From: CAZHMN01 sp964533705
GTDB lineage: Bacteria > Electryoneota > B3-LCP
NCBI GenBank assembly: GCA_964533705.1
Contig: CAZHMN010000049.1
Coordinates: 1-21,975 of the forward strand
Length of the DNA: 21,975 nt
Direction: 5' to 3'
Shown in pieces: positions 6,889 to 14,736 of this stretch (position 1 is its first letter; each line of letters starts with the position of its first letter). The notes under the pieces are model-generated. The model saw only the letters and a program-made list of their open reading frames with translations. It was not told where the DNA came from and searched no databases. Both the position numbers and the translations under genes were made by a program.

Positions 6889-8049
6889 TTAAGACCGTTT
6901 TCTCCCTAAGTCAACAAAAAAGTAATTTAAGATGACTCGTCCCATCGTCAGCGGATGTAAGAGGATATTAGAGTACCATTGGTTGGCGAGTGGGCAAAAG
7001 CAGCCCTTGCGGTGAATGAATCTTAAGACGCGATTAGCCTGTTCGCTACGCAGAGCCCTTTGCACGTCGTAATCCACATCTCGCAACTGAGCCAATGGGT
7101 AATCGTACCCCAGCACACAGCAAGGCCAGAGCTCGCCGTCGAAGTTCAGGTGCAGATTGCTGATTCCGCCGAAACAGGGAATTACCTGTTTCTTGCTCTT
7201 CAGAATCTTTACGGCAAGATTGTAATAAACCAGGCGAAGCGATTCCGTCATGCGAGTGAGAGGTTTCTTCTCCGACAAATGGCGGATAATTTCCGAGGAG
7301 AAGCGATTCATCACTTCTTCGTACAGTTCCGCTGAAGGCGCGATGCCCTCCTCCTTGTTGAAGAATTCCGCTCTTTCTTCGGCAATTTCATTGCGATAAC
7401 TCTGCACACCCAGGGCATGAACGTAATCTTCGATCTCATCCAAATGATCCACATTGTATTTGGAGACAACCGTCCCCAATTCAAGATGAAATTCGGGATA
7501 TTCCTCTTCTAAGATCTTCAGCCGGACGATGGTCTCCTCCAACTTTTTGAAATTACCTTCGACGCCGCGAATGCGATCGTGCAGCTTGCCCAAACCGTCA
7601 ATCGAAGGCTTTACCGTCAGCGGGATGTCGTCTCCTCGCTTTCTAATTCCTTCGAGAATTTTGCGGCAACTATCCTCAATTCGTTGCGGAGCCAGTGCGT
7701 TGGTGGGAATGTGGATGATGGCAGGCTTCAAATGCTCGATGGCGAGGTCTACGATCAGCGGCAGATCGCTGCGCAGAAAAGGCTCTCCCCCACTGACGTT
7801 GAAAAAATAAATCGGCCCCAGAGAACGGAAAATCTTCTCTATTTCGTCTAAGGATAGATCCGGTCTGCTCTGAAACTCGCCTTTCTGAAAGTACTCGCCG
7901 ATTCTACAGGTGAGGCACCTGGATTGGCAGCGCCCTGTGACGGAAAAGGTGAGGGTGATCGGGTGCGTTGAATTGCATAGACCAAAGTAACGCCTATACG
8001 CGTGGGAGGCGTAACCGAGAATTCTTAGTGTTTTTTGTATCGTAAGCAT
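6889..8049 (-). CDS. Radical SAM protein with SPASM-like C-terminal cysteines
   Basis: Cytosolic iron-sulfur enzyme of 386 residues. The radical SAM motif CxxxCxxC is at about 41-48 (C-QSR-C-LT-C), and SGGEPFLR at 86-93 is the SAM-contacting GGE motif. A C-terminal set of cysteines (PCFGG near 292, WPCC near 310, and GCFC near 350) suggests an auxiliary cluster of the SPASM or twitch type. This family modifies peptides, sugars or cofactors; the substrate is not evident, and no small precursor peptide gene is seen beside it. It is the last gene of the glycan operon, 29 nt after the flippase. I take the ATG at 8049 rather than the adjoining TTG at 8052; the ribosome site is weak for both. Sugar or lipid modification fits the context, but that is inference. 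Confidence 0.85.
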   Translation of the reverse strand: MLTIQKTLRILGYASHAYRRYFGLCNSTHPITLTFSVTGRCQSRCLTCRIGEYFQKGEFQSRPDLSLDEIEKIFRSLGPIYFFNVSGGEPFLRSDLPLIVDLAIEHLKPAIIHIPTNALAPQRIEDSCRKILEGIRKRGDDIPLTVKPSIDGLGKLHDRIRGVEGNFKKLEETIVRLKILEEEYPEFHLELGTVVSKYNVDHLDEIEDYVHALGVQSYRNEIAEERAEFFNKEEGIAPSAELYEEVMNRFSSEIIRHLSEKKPLTRMTESLRLVYYNLAVKILKSKKQVIPCFGGISNLHLNFDGELWPCCVLGYDYPLAQLRDVDYDVQRALRSEQANRVLRFIHRKGCFCPLANQWYSNILLHPLTMGRVILNYFFVDLGRKRS

Positions 8050-8078
8050 CAATCCGGCTAACTCGTATGATCGTGGTT

Positions 8079-9506
8079 TTATCTGAAGAATTGTCTGAAT
8101 AGATCGCGCAGTTCACCGAGCTTCCATTCACCCAGAAGCCTTAACACAATTAGATATAACAAGGCCAATATGACGAGTTTGGGTAAGAGATACACTCCCC
8201 ACCCGGAAAACAAGATATCCAGGCCAAAAATGACAAGAGCGGCAATAATGATGCGAAGCGTCGAAAAAGGCATGAATCCCACTTTAAACTTGGAGTAAAT
8301 GATTGTCATTGAAACGATGACGCCGCAGAGTGAGGTTATCGTTGAAGCCATAGCCGCACCAACAATGCCGTGGATCGGAATTAGAATTAGGTGCAGAGTG
8401 ACGCAAATCGGTAATAAGCCCAGGGTAATGACGCTGGCGACTTTAGGGAAGCCGCAACCGGTGATGACCGTTTTGTGGATGATGAACAGAGCCATCAAGG
8501 AAAACGATAACATCAGCCACTGGAGAGATGGCGCTCCCTGCAGGTATTTGGAGCCGTAAAACAACCGAATCAACCCCGCTGCATCCCAGAAGACCAGCAG
8601 GAACAAAGGCAGAATAACGACCAAAAGGAGACGGTGCGCTTGTTGGATATAGTCTTTTAATTTCTCGGTATTTTCCCGGGAATAGGCGCTGGATATGGCA
8701 GGATATAGCGCATTTGATAAGGCGAAGAAGGCGAAAAGCGTAATTTGCGCCATCGTTTTCGCCGACGTGTAGTAACCCGCCGAAGGAGCATCGGCGACCA
8801 GCTTCTTGACGAACATTAAGTCAATATCAATTAGCAATGATTGGCTGATCGCCGCCAACAGCAGAGGCATTGAAAACTTAATGAGAGTTGATGCGGGAAA
8901 GGGATTCGATGCTTCGTCTGGTTTTCTCAAGATAAGAAAAACAAGGGCAACGATCGCCACGGAACCAACAATGCCGCCGATGGCGCCAAAAACTCTTAAT
9001 CCCAATAACGCTAATCCAATGGCAAATCCCGCTCTGAGGACATAATAAATCGACAACATGGCCGATTGCACGCGGTATTGCCGGAGACCGTTGTAATATT
9101 GAATTAATAGAAAGAAAACGCCATAAAATACCGTAATCGGAGCCGCAATGCGGAAAAGAGGTGATAACGCAGGGTCTCCCAAGATTCCCGCTAGGAAGGG
9201 CGCCGAGAAGAAGAAAATCAAAGCGATCCCGGTTGCCAGGATCAACTGGAGCTGCAAGCCCTTGCGAAAGATCGCTTCAGCGCGCGGGGGTTCAGAGGAA
9301 ACGTATCGCGCCACGGCCATGGGAAATCCGGAACCTACAAAGGTGCGGACCATTGTGGCAGCGTAAAGAACCACACCGAAAAGACCATATTCGACAGGGC
9401 CCAGGAAACGCCCCAGGGTCACATGGAGTACGTAGGACGTGATCAGAAAGATGCCTTGGGCGATCAGCAGATAAGCAGTGCCTACGCGAACTTTCGGGTG
9501 GCTCAC
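8079..9506 (-). CDS. Wzx-like polysaccharide/oligosaccharide flippase
   Basis: Integral membrane protein of 475 residues with roughly 12-14 hydrophobic helices along its whole length, belonging to the PST/MVF-type flippase family (Polysacc_synt). Typical early features are GRFLGPVEYGLFG at 32-44 and the charged loop SRENTEKLKDY in the middle. Members move undecaprenyl-linked oligosaccharides from the cytosolic to the periplasmic leaflet. It follows the last PaaK/CapK ligase by 20 nt and precedes the radical SAM gene, in a cluster with two glycosyltransferases, which supports a glycan-export role. The start is GTG with a very strong ribosome site, AAAGGAGG, four bases away. No Wzy polymerase or ABC transporter is visible in the window, so either the unit is exported without polymerisation or the partner gene lies elsewhere. 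Confidence 0.9.
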   Translation of the reverse strand: MSHPKVRVGTAYLLIAQGIFLITSYVLHVTLGRFLGPVEYGLFGVVLYAATMVRTFVGSGFPMAVARYVSSEPPRAEAIFRKGLQLQLILATGIALIFFFSAPFLAGILGDPALSPLFRIAAPITVFYGVFFLLIQYYNGLRQYRVQSAMLSIYYVLRAGFAIGLALLGLRVFGAIGGIVGSVAIVALVFLILRKPDEASNPFPASTLIKFSMPLLLAAISQSLLIDIDLMFVKKLVADAPSAGYYTSAKTMAQITLFAFFALSNALYPAISSAYSRENTEKLKDYIQQAHRLLLVVILPLFLLVFWDAAGLIRLFYGSKYLQGAPSLQWLMLSFSLMALFIIHKTVITGCGFPKVASVITLGLLPICVTLHLILIPIHGIVGAAMASTITSLCGVIVSMTIIYSKFKVGFMPFSTLRIIIAALVIFGLDILFSGWGVYLLPKLVILALLYLIVLRLLGEWKLGELRDLFRQFFR

Positions 9507-9526
9507 TTATCCTCCTTTAAGCTGTA

Positions 9527-10843
9527 TTAGCCTTCCGAAGTATTCTCTTCGGGAAGCCGGCAGATCACAGCTCTCATTTTTCCGGAATCATCGTAATCGA
9601 GTTTGTTTAAAACCTCAGGAATAACCTTTAGCTTGCTTAATACTAGTTCCGAGGCGCGCGACACGAGTGATTCCAGTTCGCCCGGCTTTAAGGCGGTTTT
9701 CGGGACAACCTGAAGCCTGATAGACTCCAAATCTTCCTGTACGATGCGGAACGCGGAGATCCAGGGCGCCGTCCGCAATTCCTGGAAGACCATGCCCGAT
9801 ATCCATTCCCCCGAAGGGAGGCGGATTCGCTCATCACTCCGTCCCATAATGCCTTTCAAGCGGCTGAAAGATACTCCGCAACTGCATGTTCCCGGCAATC
9901 TGACTGCGCGATCCCCCACTTTATAGCGAATAAAGGGATAATCCAACGCATCGAGGTAGGTGACTACAACCTCGCCCTGCTCACCTTCCGGGACTTCTTC
10001 ACCGCGCTCGTCCAACAGCTCGACGATCACGGCGTCATCGTTGATATGCATCCCATCATGCTGGGTGCATTCCCAGGCGATGTTGCCGACTTCCCGAGTG
10101 GCGTACAGATCGAAGACCTCGGCGTTGAAACTCTCGCTGATTATGCGGCGTGAAGCTGAATCCAGAACCTCAGCTCCAGTGCAGATAATGGGTATATGAA
10201 AGACCGATTCACGAGCCTGCAATAGTTCTGCAATGGCCAAAAGACCGCTCGGATAGCCATGCAGGTGGTGGGGGCGAATCTCCTGCAGCCTTCTCAGGTT
10301 ATAGCCCGGTGGATCCGTGATCGAAAGCCAGTACTTACGCAAGATACCGAATTTTTCGAACCAATGCTTGCCGGTCAGACTTTCTGTCGATGATTTCAAG
10401 ACGACCTGACGATGGTAAAAGCGAAATCCGGTCTGCTGAAAGGCTCGTATGACCTTTGCCTTTATGAAACATAGATCCCTCCAGGTACGGTAAATCCTCA
10501 AGGGTACTCCAGTGGAACCGCTGGTCACCTCCTGAATCCAGTCCGGTTTGGCGGGAGCGTCCGCCTCAGTGCGGATCGTCACAACCTCCATCGGATCAGC
10601 GCGGCGCAGACGTTCTTTTTGAAGCACGGGAAGCAACTTTAAATCGGCTTCCGTTTTAATATCCTCCGGATGAACGCCGCACTCGTCGTAAAAATCCCTG
10701 TAAAAAGGACTATTATAGTAAGCCGTCCTTATCAGCTTCCGCAGTTTCCACAACCGATACCGCTGAATTTCCTCGGGGCTCCAGCGCAGCCGCTCGTTCA
10801 TTTCAGATAGATATCGGTAGGTTTTCCACCAGCGCATGGTCAT
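9527..10843 (-). CDS. PaaK/CapK-type adenylate-forming ligase (copy 1)
   Basis: Cytosolic 438-residue member of the phenylacetate-CoA ligase-like branch of the adenylate-forming superfamily, which activates a carboxylic acid with ATP. Visible motifs: phosphate-binding TSGSTGVP at 107-114, adenine/ribose-contacting YATREVGNIAWEC at 247-259, RYKVGD at 306-311, and SGKMR near 420 with a candidate catalytic lysine. Cys259, His266 and the CSCG at 320-323 could form the metal site seen in some PaaK-like proteins. The C-terminus is intact. In polysaccharide clusters such proteins are called CapK-like and their substrates are mostly unknown; phenylacetate breakdown is unlikely, since no paa gene is nearby. 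The ATG has AAAGG just upstream. It is the most divergent of three copies here and the only one with Val rather than Cys right after the CxCG (CSCGV). Confidence 0.88.
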   Translation of the reverse strand: MTMRWWKTYRYLSEMNERLRWSPEEIQRYRLWKLRKLIRTAYYNSPFYRDFYDECGVHPEDIKTEADLKLLPVLQKERLRRADPMEVVTIRTEADAPAKPDWIQEVTSGSTGVPLRIYRTWRDLCFIKAKVIRAFQQTGFRFYHRQVVLKSSTESLTGKHWFEKFGILRKYWLSITDPPGYNLRRLQEIRPHHLHGYPSGLLAIAELLQARESVFHIPIICTGAEVLDSASRRIISESFNAEVFDLYATREVGNIAWECTQHDGMHINDDAVIVELLDERGEEVPEGEQGEVVVTYLDALDYPFIRYKVGDRAVRLPGTCSCGVSFSRLKGIMGRSDERIRLPSGEWISGMVFQELRTAPWISAFRIVQEDLESIRLQVVPKTALKPGELESLVSRASELVLSKLKVIPEVLNKLDYDDSGKMRAVICRLPEENTSEG

Positions 10844-10880
10844 TTTACCTTTGTGCCCTTATGCGGAAATTTGCTTCTCA

Positions 10881-12179
10881 CTAATTCCCCCTTTCCCGCC
10901 AGTAAGGGTGAGACAATTTGGAAATCACAGTACGGATTTTGCCCGATTTTTCCCTGGGAATTTCCACCACCCGCCTGGTTTCGATAGCAGTTTCTTCGCC
11001 CAAACGTTCATGCAACCGCCTGCGAATTTCATTTTCGGGACTACGATCATCCTTTGTGGCCACCCACTCCACCAAAATTTTGCCTCTCTCTTCCTGAATC
11101 AGGCGGTACTGCGCCAGTCCGTAGATTGGCTTTAATAGAAGAGAAACCTCCAGAGCGGAAAAGAGCGTCCCGTCAGCTCCAATAATAAATCCGTCAGAAC
11201 GACCGGCGATTTGATCCAGCATGGGAAAACGACAACCACAGGGGCATACCCCAGCAATTCGCCGGGCCACATCGCCGACCCGATAGCGAAGGATGGGCAT
11301 GACGCGTAGGTCGAAATTCGTGACCACCACCTCCCCTCTTTCCCCGGCGGCAACCGGTTCTCCGCCCGCCATCAATTCGACATGAAGCGAATCCAGATTG
11401 ATGTGATAGCCCCCCCGCTTGGAACACTGAAAAGCGATATGGCCTACTTCGTTTGCACCGTACAGGTCAATGGGTTCGGCGCCCCATTGCCGGGTCAACG
11501 CCTCCCGATATTCGGGCGTTAGAACTTCCGCCAGCGTAAAGAGCAGCTTCGGCCGCCAGCCTATCGTTCGATCCGCACTCAGTTCGCTGCCGATCAACAG
11601 CAAGACCGAAGGGAAGCCTATCAGGAGATCGGGCTTGATTTCCTTCAGCCTGGCGAGATTCAGGCTCGATTTCTCATAGACGGAGAGAAATTGCTCGTTC
11701 ATGACACCCAACCGGTGATACCAGCGATTCTTGGGCGCGGAATGGCGCGGCTCGGTGATGTTGACCAGGCGATACCAGGGTTTTAGACCGTTGTAGATGA
11801 GCTCACGCGTCACGGTGAAGCCCATGCGCAGTCTTTCCTGAGGAGTATACCAGAGCTCCAATGGTATGCCGGTCGAACCCGATGATCGGTACTTTATCCA
11901 GCCGCTTCGATCTGCATTCGGATCCAGAATATCCTCGGCGCGATCTCGCAAAGTTTCCTTATCGAGAATGGGGAATTTTACCAGATCCTCAGGGCTGCGA
12001 AAATCCTCCGGTTCAGCGCCGATGCGGCGGAATTGCTCCCGGTAGTAGGGAATCCGATCATAACAATAGCGCAGCAATTCGCGAAGTTTTTCCCTCCGCA
12101 GCGCCTCTATTCTCTCCACAGGCCAATAGAGCCTTTTCCGCAATCTGGAAAGGTGATATAGGGAACTCAGGGCACCCAC
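10881..12179 (-). CDS. PaaK/CapK-type adenylate-forming ligase (copy 2)
   Basis: Second ligase, 432 residues, with SSGSTGIP at 99-106, YGANEVGHIAFQC at 240-252, His259, RYRVGD at 298-303, CPCGC at 312-316 and SGKIR at 412-416. All landmarks of an active adenylating enzyme are present. The start is GTG two bases after the TAA of the peptidase gene, with GGAG five bases before it in the last codons of that gene; no ATG is available near the conserved N-terminus. The family reaction is acid plus ATP to acyl-adenylate, then transfer to CoA or another acceptor. No acyl carrier protein or acyltransferase is seen in the window, so the acceptor is open. The copies differ strongly in the substrate-facing middle region (about 120-230), which argues for different acids rather than gene dosage; this is inference. 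Confidence 0.88.
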   Translation of the reverse strand: MGALSSLYHLSRLRKRLYWPVERIEALRREKLRELLRYCYDRIPYYREQFRRIGAEPEDFRSPEDLVKFPILDKETLRDRAEDILDPNADRSGWIKYRSSGSTGIPLELWYTPQERLRMGFTVTRELIYNGLKPWYRLVNITEPRHSAPKNRWYHRLGVMNEQFLSVYEKSSLNLARLKEIKPDLLIGFPSVLLLIGSELSADRTIGWRPKLLFTLAEVLTPEYREALTRQWGAEPIDLYGANEVGHIAFQCSKRGGYHINLDSLHVELMAGGEPVAAGERGEVVVTNFDLRVMPILRYRVGDVARRIAGVCPCGCRFPMLDQIAGRSDGFIIGADGTLFSALEVSLLLKPIYGLAQYRLIQEERGKILVEWVATKDDRSPENEIRRRLHERLGEETAIETRRVVEIPREKSGKIRTVISKLSHPYWRERGN

Positions 12180-12181
12180 AC

Positions 12182-13441
12182 TTACTCCGGAGTTAAAACT
12201 TCAGCAAGAGTCTGCACGAGGGCCGCCCCAACGGCACGAAGCGATTCAACCGTTACCAGAGAACCGTCCGCTCCCCGGCTGTAATTGCTCTCCAGGTATA
12301 TGCTGTATAAATCGTACTGGCGATATAAAGCGTTGCCGGTGATGCCGGGCAGACCCAGCAGTTTCACCGTGGAATGCCCCTGCAGCTGCGGGTGATTTCG
12401 GTCCCCGGCTTCGAGAATGGTGCGCTGAAACTCAGCATCTTCGGGTTTAAGCCTATCGCTCGGTATAATCAGGAAAAAATGCCCCTTACCTGGATCATTA
12501 GATGAATGCAGGTTAAGCATCAGGCGCGGGGTATCCATGCGCCCGTTTTCCAATAAGGCAGCGCGCAGCGCCCGAACTTCGGCTGACTTGAAATCCACCC
12601 AATCCCTGGCGAGATTGACGCCCCGGGCATTATGGTAATAATAGCCGTGCGCCACGCCGTCAACGTTCAGCATCGGCACAATGGCAAAGCTAAAAGCACT
12701 TCTCAACCGCTTGCCTGCGGGATGATCCAATAGCGCCCGGATCATCCCTTCACAGACGAAAGAAGCCGGCGTTTCCCCCGGGTGTTCTCGGCAGACAACC
12801 CAGATCGTCTGCTTTTCGGCACCTTCTGCTGGTTCCGGATTTGCGATTCGAAGCAGCGGAATGTCCCGGTTTTCTTCACTTCTACCGAGAATTGAAATGA
12901 CAACTCCGGGATACTTCTCAATACCACTTAAAAAAGATTCAAGGTCGCTGATTGTGTAGGGTTGAAAATAAGCCACCCACAGCGTATCGGCGCTAACGGG
13001 CGACTGAAATCGAAAAACAGGTGGACTCAGCAGGTTGCCCAGACCGGATTCTTTAGCGTAACTAATCCCTGTTGTCCTAATCCAATTCCGTCCGTCGGTA
13101 GAGGCGAAAGGTTTGGTAATCTTCCATCGCTTTCCGGTCTGATGGGCACCGGCGGCATTTTCAAGCACAAATTCGGCTCTCTGTTGGTTTTTCATCGCCA
13201 CCCTAAAGAAGAACCACAGGTATTCATCGCCGCCTGGTTCGGATGGGATGGAAAAACCGATGGCACCATCTTTCCTCAGGTGCACATTCGCAGCTCTGCC
13301 CTGTTCAAAATCCGCTGACCATTCCAACGCATCACCTTTTTCATTTTCAATTGCCATAAGGCGCGCTGAAAAAACCACCAATACCAATAAAAGACAGCAG
13401 AAAATCAGGAGTATTGATCGTTTTTTAATGAGGGAATTCAC
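12182..13441 (-). CDS. Exported M14-family zinc carboxypeptidase with CCP-like N-terminal domain
   Basis: A 419-residue membrane-anchored or secreted peptidase. Residues 9-28 form a signal or anchor helix after a basic start. Residues 40-165 form a beta-sandwich like the N-terminal domain of cytosolic carboxypeptidases (CCP/AGBL group), ending in YFQPYTISDLESF. The catalytic domain has the zinc ligands His220 and Glu223 in REHPGE and His312 in LNLHSS, the substrate-carboxylate motif NARGVNLARDW at 271-281, and the candidate general base Glu384 in YLESNYSRG. All catalytic residues appear intact. CCP relatives remove C-terminal glutamates or related residues; other M14 enzymes cut murein peptides. 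The substrate here is unknown. The GTG start overlaps the upstream ligase stop as GTGA, and the stop lies two bases before the next ligase, so it is translationally coupled between two ligases. Confidence 0.9.
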   Translation of the reverse strand: MNSLIKKRSILLIFCCLLLVLVVFSARLMAIENEKGDALEWSADFEQGRAANVHLRKDGAIGFSIPSEPGGDEYLWFFFRVAMKNQQRAEFVLENAAGAHQTGKRWKITKPFASTDGRNWIRTTGISYAKESGLGNLLSPPVFRFQSPVSADTLWVAYFQPYTISDLESFLSGIEKYPGVVISILGRSEENRDIPLLRIANPEPAEGAEKQTIWVVCREHPGETPASFVCEGMIRALLDHPAGKRLRSAFSFAIVPMLNVDGVAHGYYYHNARGVNLARDWVDFKSAEVRALRAALLENGRMDTPRLMLNLHSSNDPGKGHFFLIIPSDRLKPEDAEFQRTILEAGDRNHPQLQGHSTVKLLGLPGITGNALYRQYDLYSIYLESNYSRGADGSLVTVESLRAVGAALVQTLAEVLTPE

Positions 13442-14709
13442 TTCTCAATCTCGGAAATAACCCGCCGCATCTTGCCTGATTGTTGCGGAATGAGCTCGAC
13501 TTGCTTGACGTCTATCCGCATGCCCGGTCCCATGACTTCGTGGACGTGCTTTTCAACGTTTTTCAGGGTCTCCTGATTGAACCCTACCCCTGGAAGAATC
13601 TCCACGATAATGTGTTCGTACGCTTTCTGAATCATGCGGTACTGCTGCACACCTGGTATGGATGCGATCACAAAAATCAGCGGTGACACCCGCTTCCCGT
13701 CAGCCGAATACAGCCAATCATCCGCTCGCCCCTGCAAGACGTCAATGCGAGGGAAGGCGCAGCCGCAGGGGCAGGGTTCTTCACGCGGAGCCGTCACCAC
13801 GTCGCCGACTTCGTAGCGAATGAAGGGCATCGCCCGTGAATGCAGGTTGGTAAGGACCAGTCGGCCGGCCTGGCCGGGTTCGGCTGCCTTTCCGTCCGAT
13901 TCAACTTCCGCCAGGAAACTGTCAATGCTCAGGTGATAACCCTGCACTTGCGGGCACTGCCAGGCGACGTCTCCCATCTCGACAATACCCAGGATGTCCC
14001 GCAGTCGAACAGAAAAAGCCCTGTTGATCAATTCCCGGTCATCCGGATTTAATAGCTCGCCGGTCGTGAAGACCAGCCTGGGTTTGACGGGACTATGCCC
14101 CCGCTTTTCCACTTCCGACGAGAGCAACACCATGCTGGAGGCATAACTGTAGATTACTGCGGGATTGATCTTCCCCAATTGATCCAATTGTTCTGCAGCC
14201 GGATCGGCCGCGTAGATGAATTCCTTGGGCAAAAATCCCAGCTTCTGAAAGCCGTAGCGGTAGTTCGGTACGTTGCGACTGTCGCTGATATGCGCCATAC
14301 GATCTCTGAAGCGCATGCCGTTGTAGAATAAAATACGCAGATGAAGAATGGTGCGGTAAATCCGATCCGCAGGTGTATAATAAACGTTCAGGGGCGAACC
14401 GGATGAACCGGAGGTTCTCCTTCGGAGCAGCTTTTCAATGTCGTACCCTCGGGCGATAAAACTTTCCGGATCGGCCTGTTGATAAAGGGCCTTTCGGGTT
14501 TTGGGCACTCTGCCCAGATCGTCGGGAGACTTCAGATCGGATGGCTTAAAATCCGCCTGGTCGTAGAGATTCCGGTAAAAGGGCACGTTGGTATAAGCGA
14601 AGTTAACCAGCTCGCAGAAGTTCTTCCACTGCTCCGCTTTTAATTCGCCCAACGACCTTCCTAAATTGCGCTGAAGCCTAAAATACGTTTTGATCCCGGT
14701 TAGATACAT
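13438..14709 (-). CDS. PaaK/CapK-type adenylate-forming ligase (copy 3)
   Basis: Ligase of 423 residues, the first of the three to be transcribed. Motifs: TSGSSGSP at 99-106, LGIVEMGDVAWQC at 240-252, His259, RYEVGD at 298-303, CPCGC at 313-317 and SGKMR at 411-415. The tyrosine that usually begins the adenine-contacting motif is replaced by Leu (LGIVEMG), a difference from copies 1 and 2 that could alter nucleotide or substrate contacts. Otherwise it looks complete and active. It starts with ATG 27 nt after the pyruvyl transferase-family gene with a weak ribosome site, and its TGA overlaps the GTG of the peptidase. A role in activating an acid for glycan modification fits the context; the substrate cannot be read from sequence. 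Confidence 0.87.
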   Translation of the reverse strand: MYLTGIKTYFRLQRNLGRSLGELKAEQWKNFCELVNFAYTNVPFYRNLYDQADFKPSDLKSPDDLGRVPKTRKALYQQADPESFIARGYDIEKLLRRRTSGSSGSPLNVYYTPADRIYRTILHLRILFYNGMRFRDRMAHISDSRNVPNYRYGFQKLGFLPKEFIYAADPAAEQLDQLGKINPAVIYSYASSMVLLSSEVEKRGHSPVKPRLVFTTGELLNPDDRELINRAFSVRLRDILGIVEMGDVAWQCPQVQGYHLSIDSFLAEVESDGKAAEPGQAGRLVLTNLHSRAMPFIRYEVGDVVTAPREEPCPCGCAFPRIDVLQGRADDWLYSADGKRVSPLIFVIASIPGVQQYRMIQKAYEHIIVEILPGVGFNQETLKNVEKHVHEVMGPGMRIDVKQVELIPQQSGKMRRVISEIEK

Positions 14710-14736
14710 TTGACGCCCGCTTCCATACCCAAATAA

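Noticed and set aside
9527..14709. Phenylacetate catabolism as the role of the PaaK-like ligases
   Set aside because: No paa oxygenase, hydratase or thiolase genes are nearby; the context is glycan biosynthesis, so a CapK-like role is preferred.
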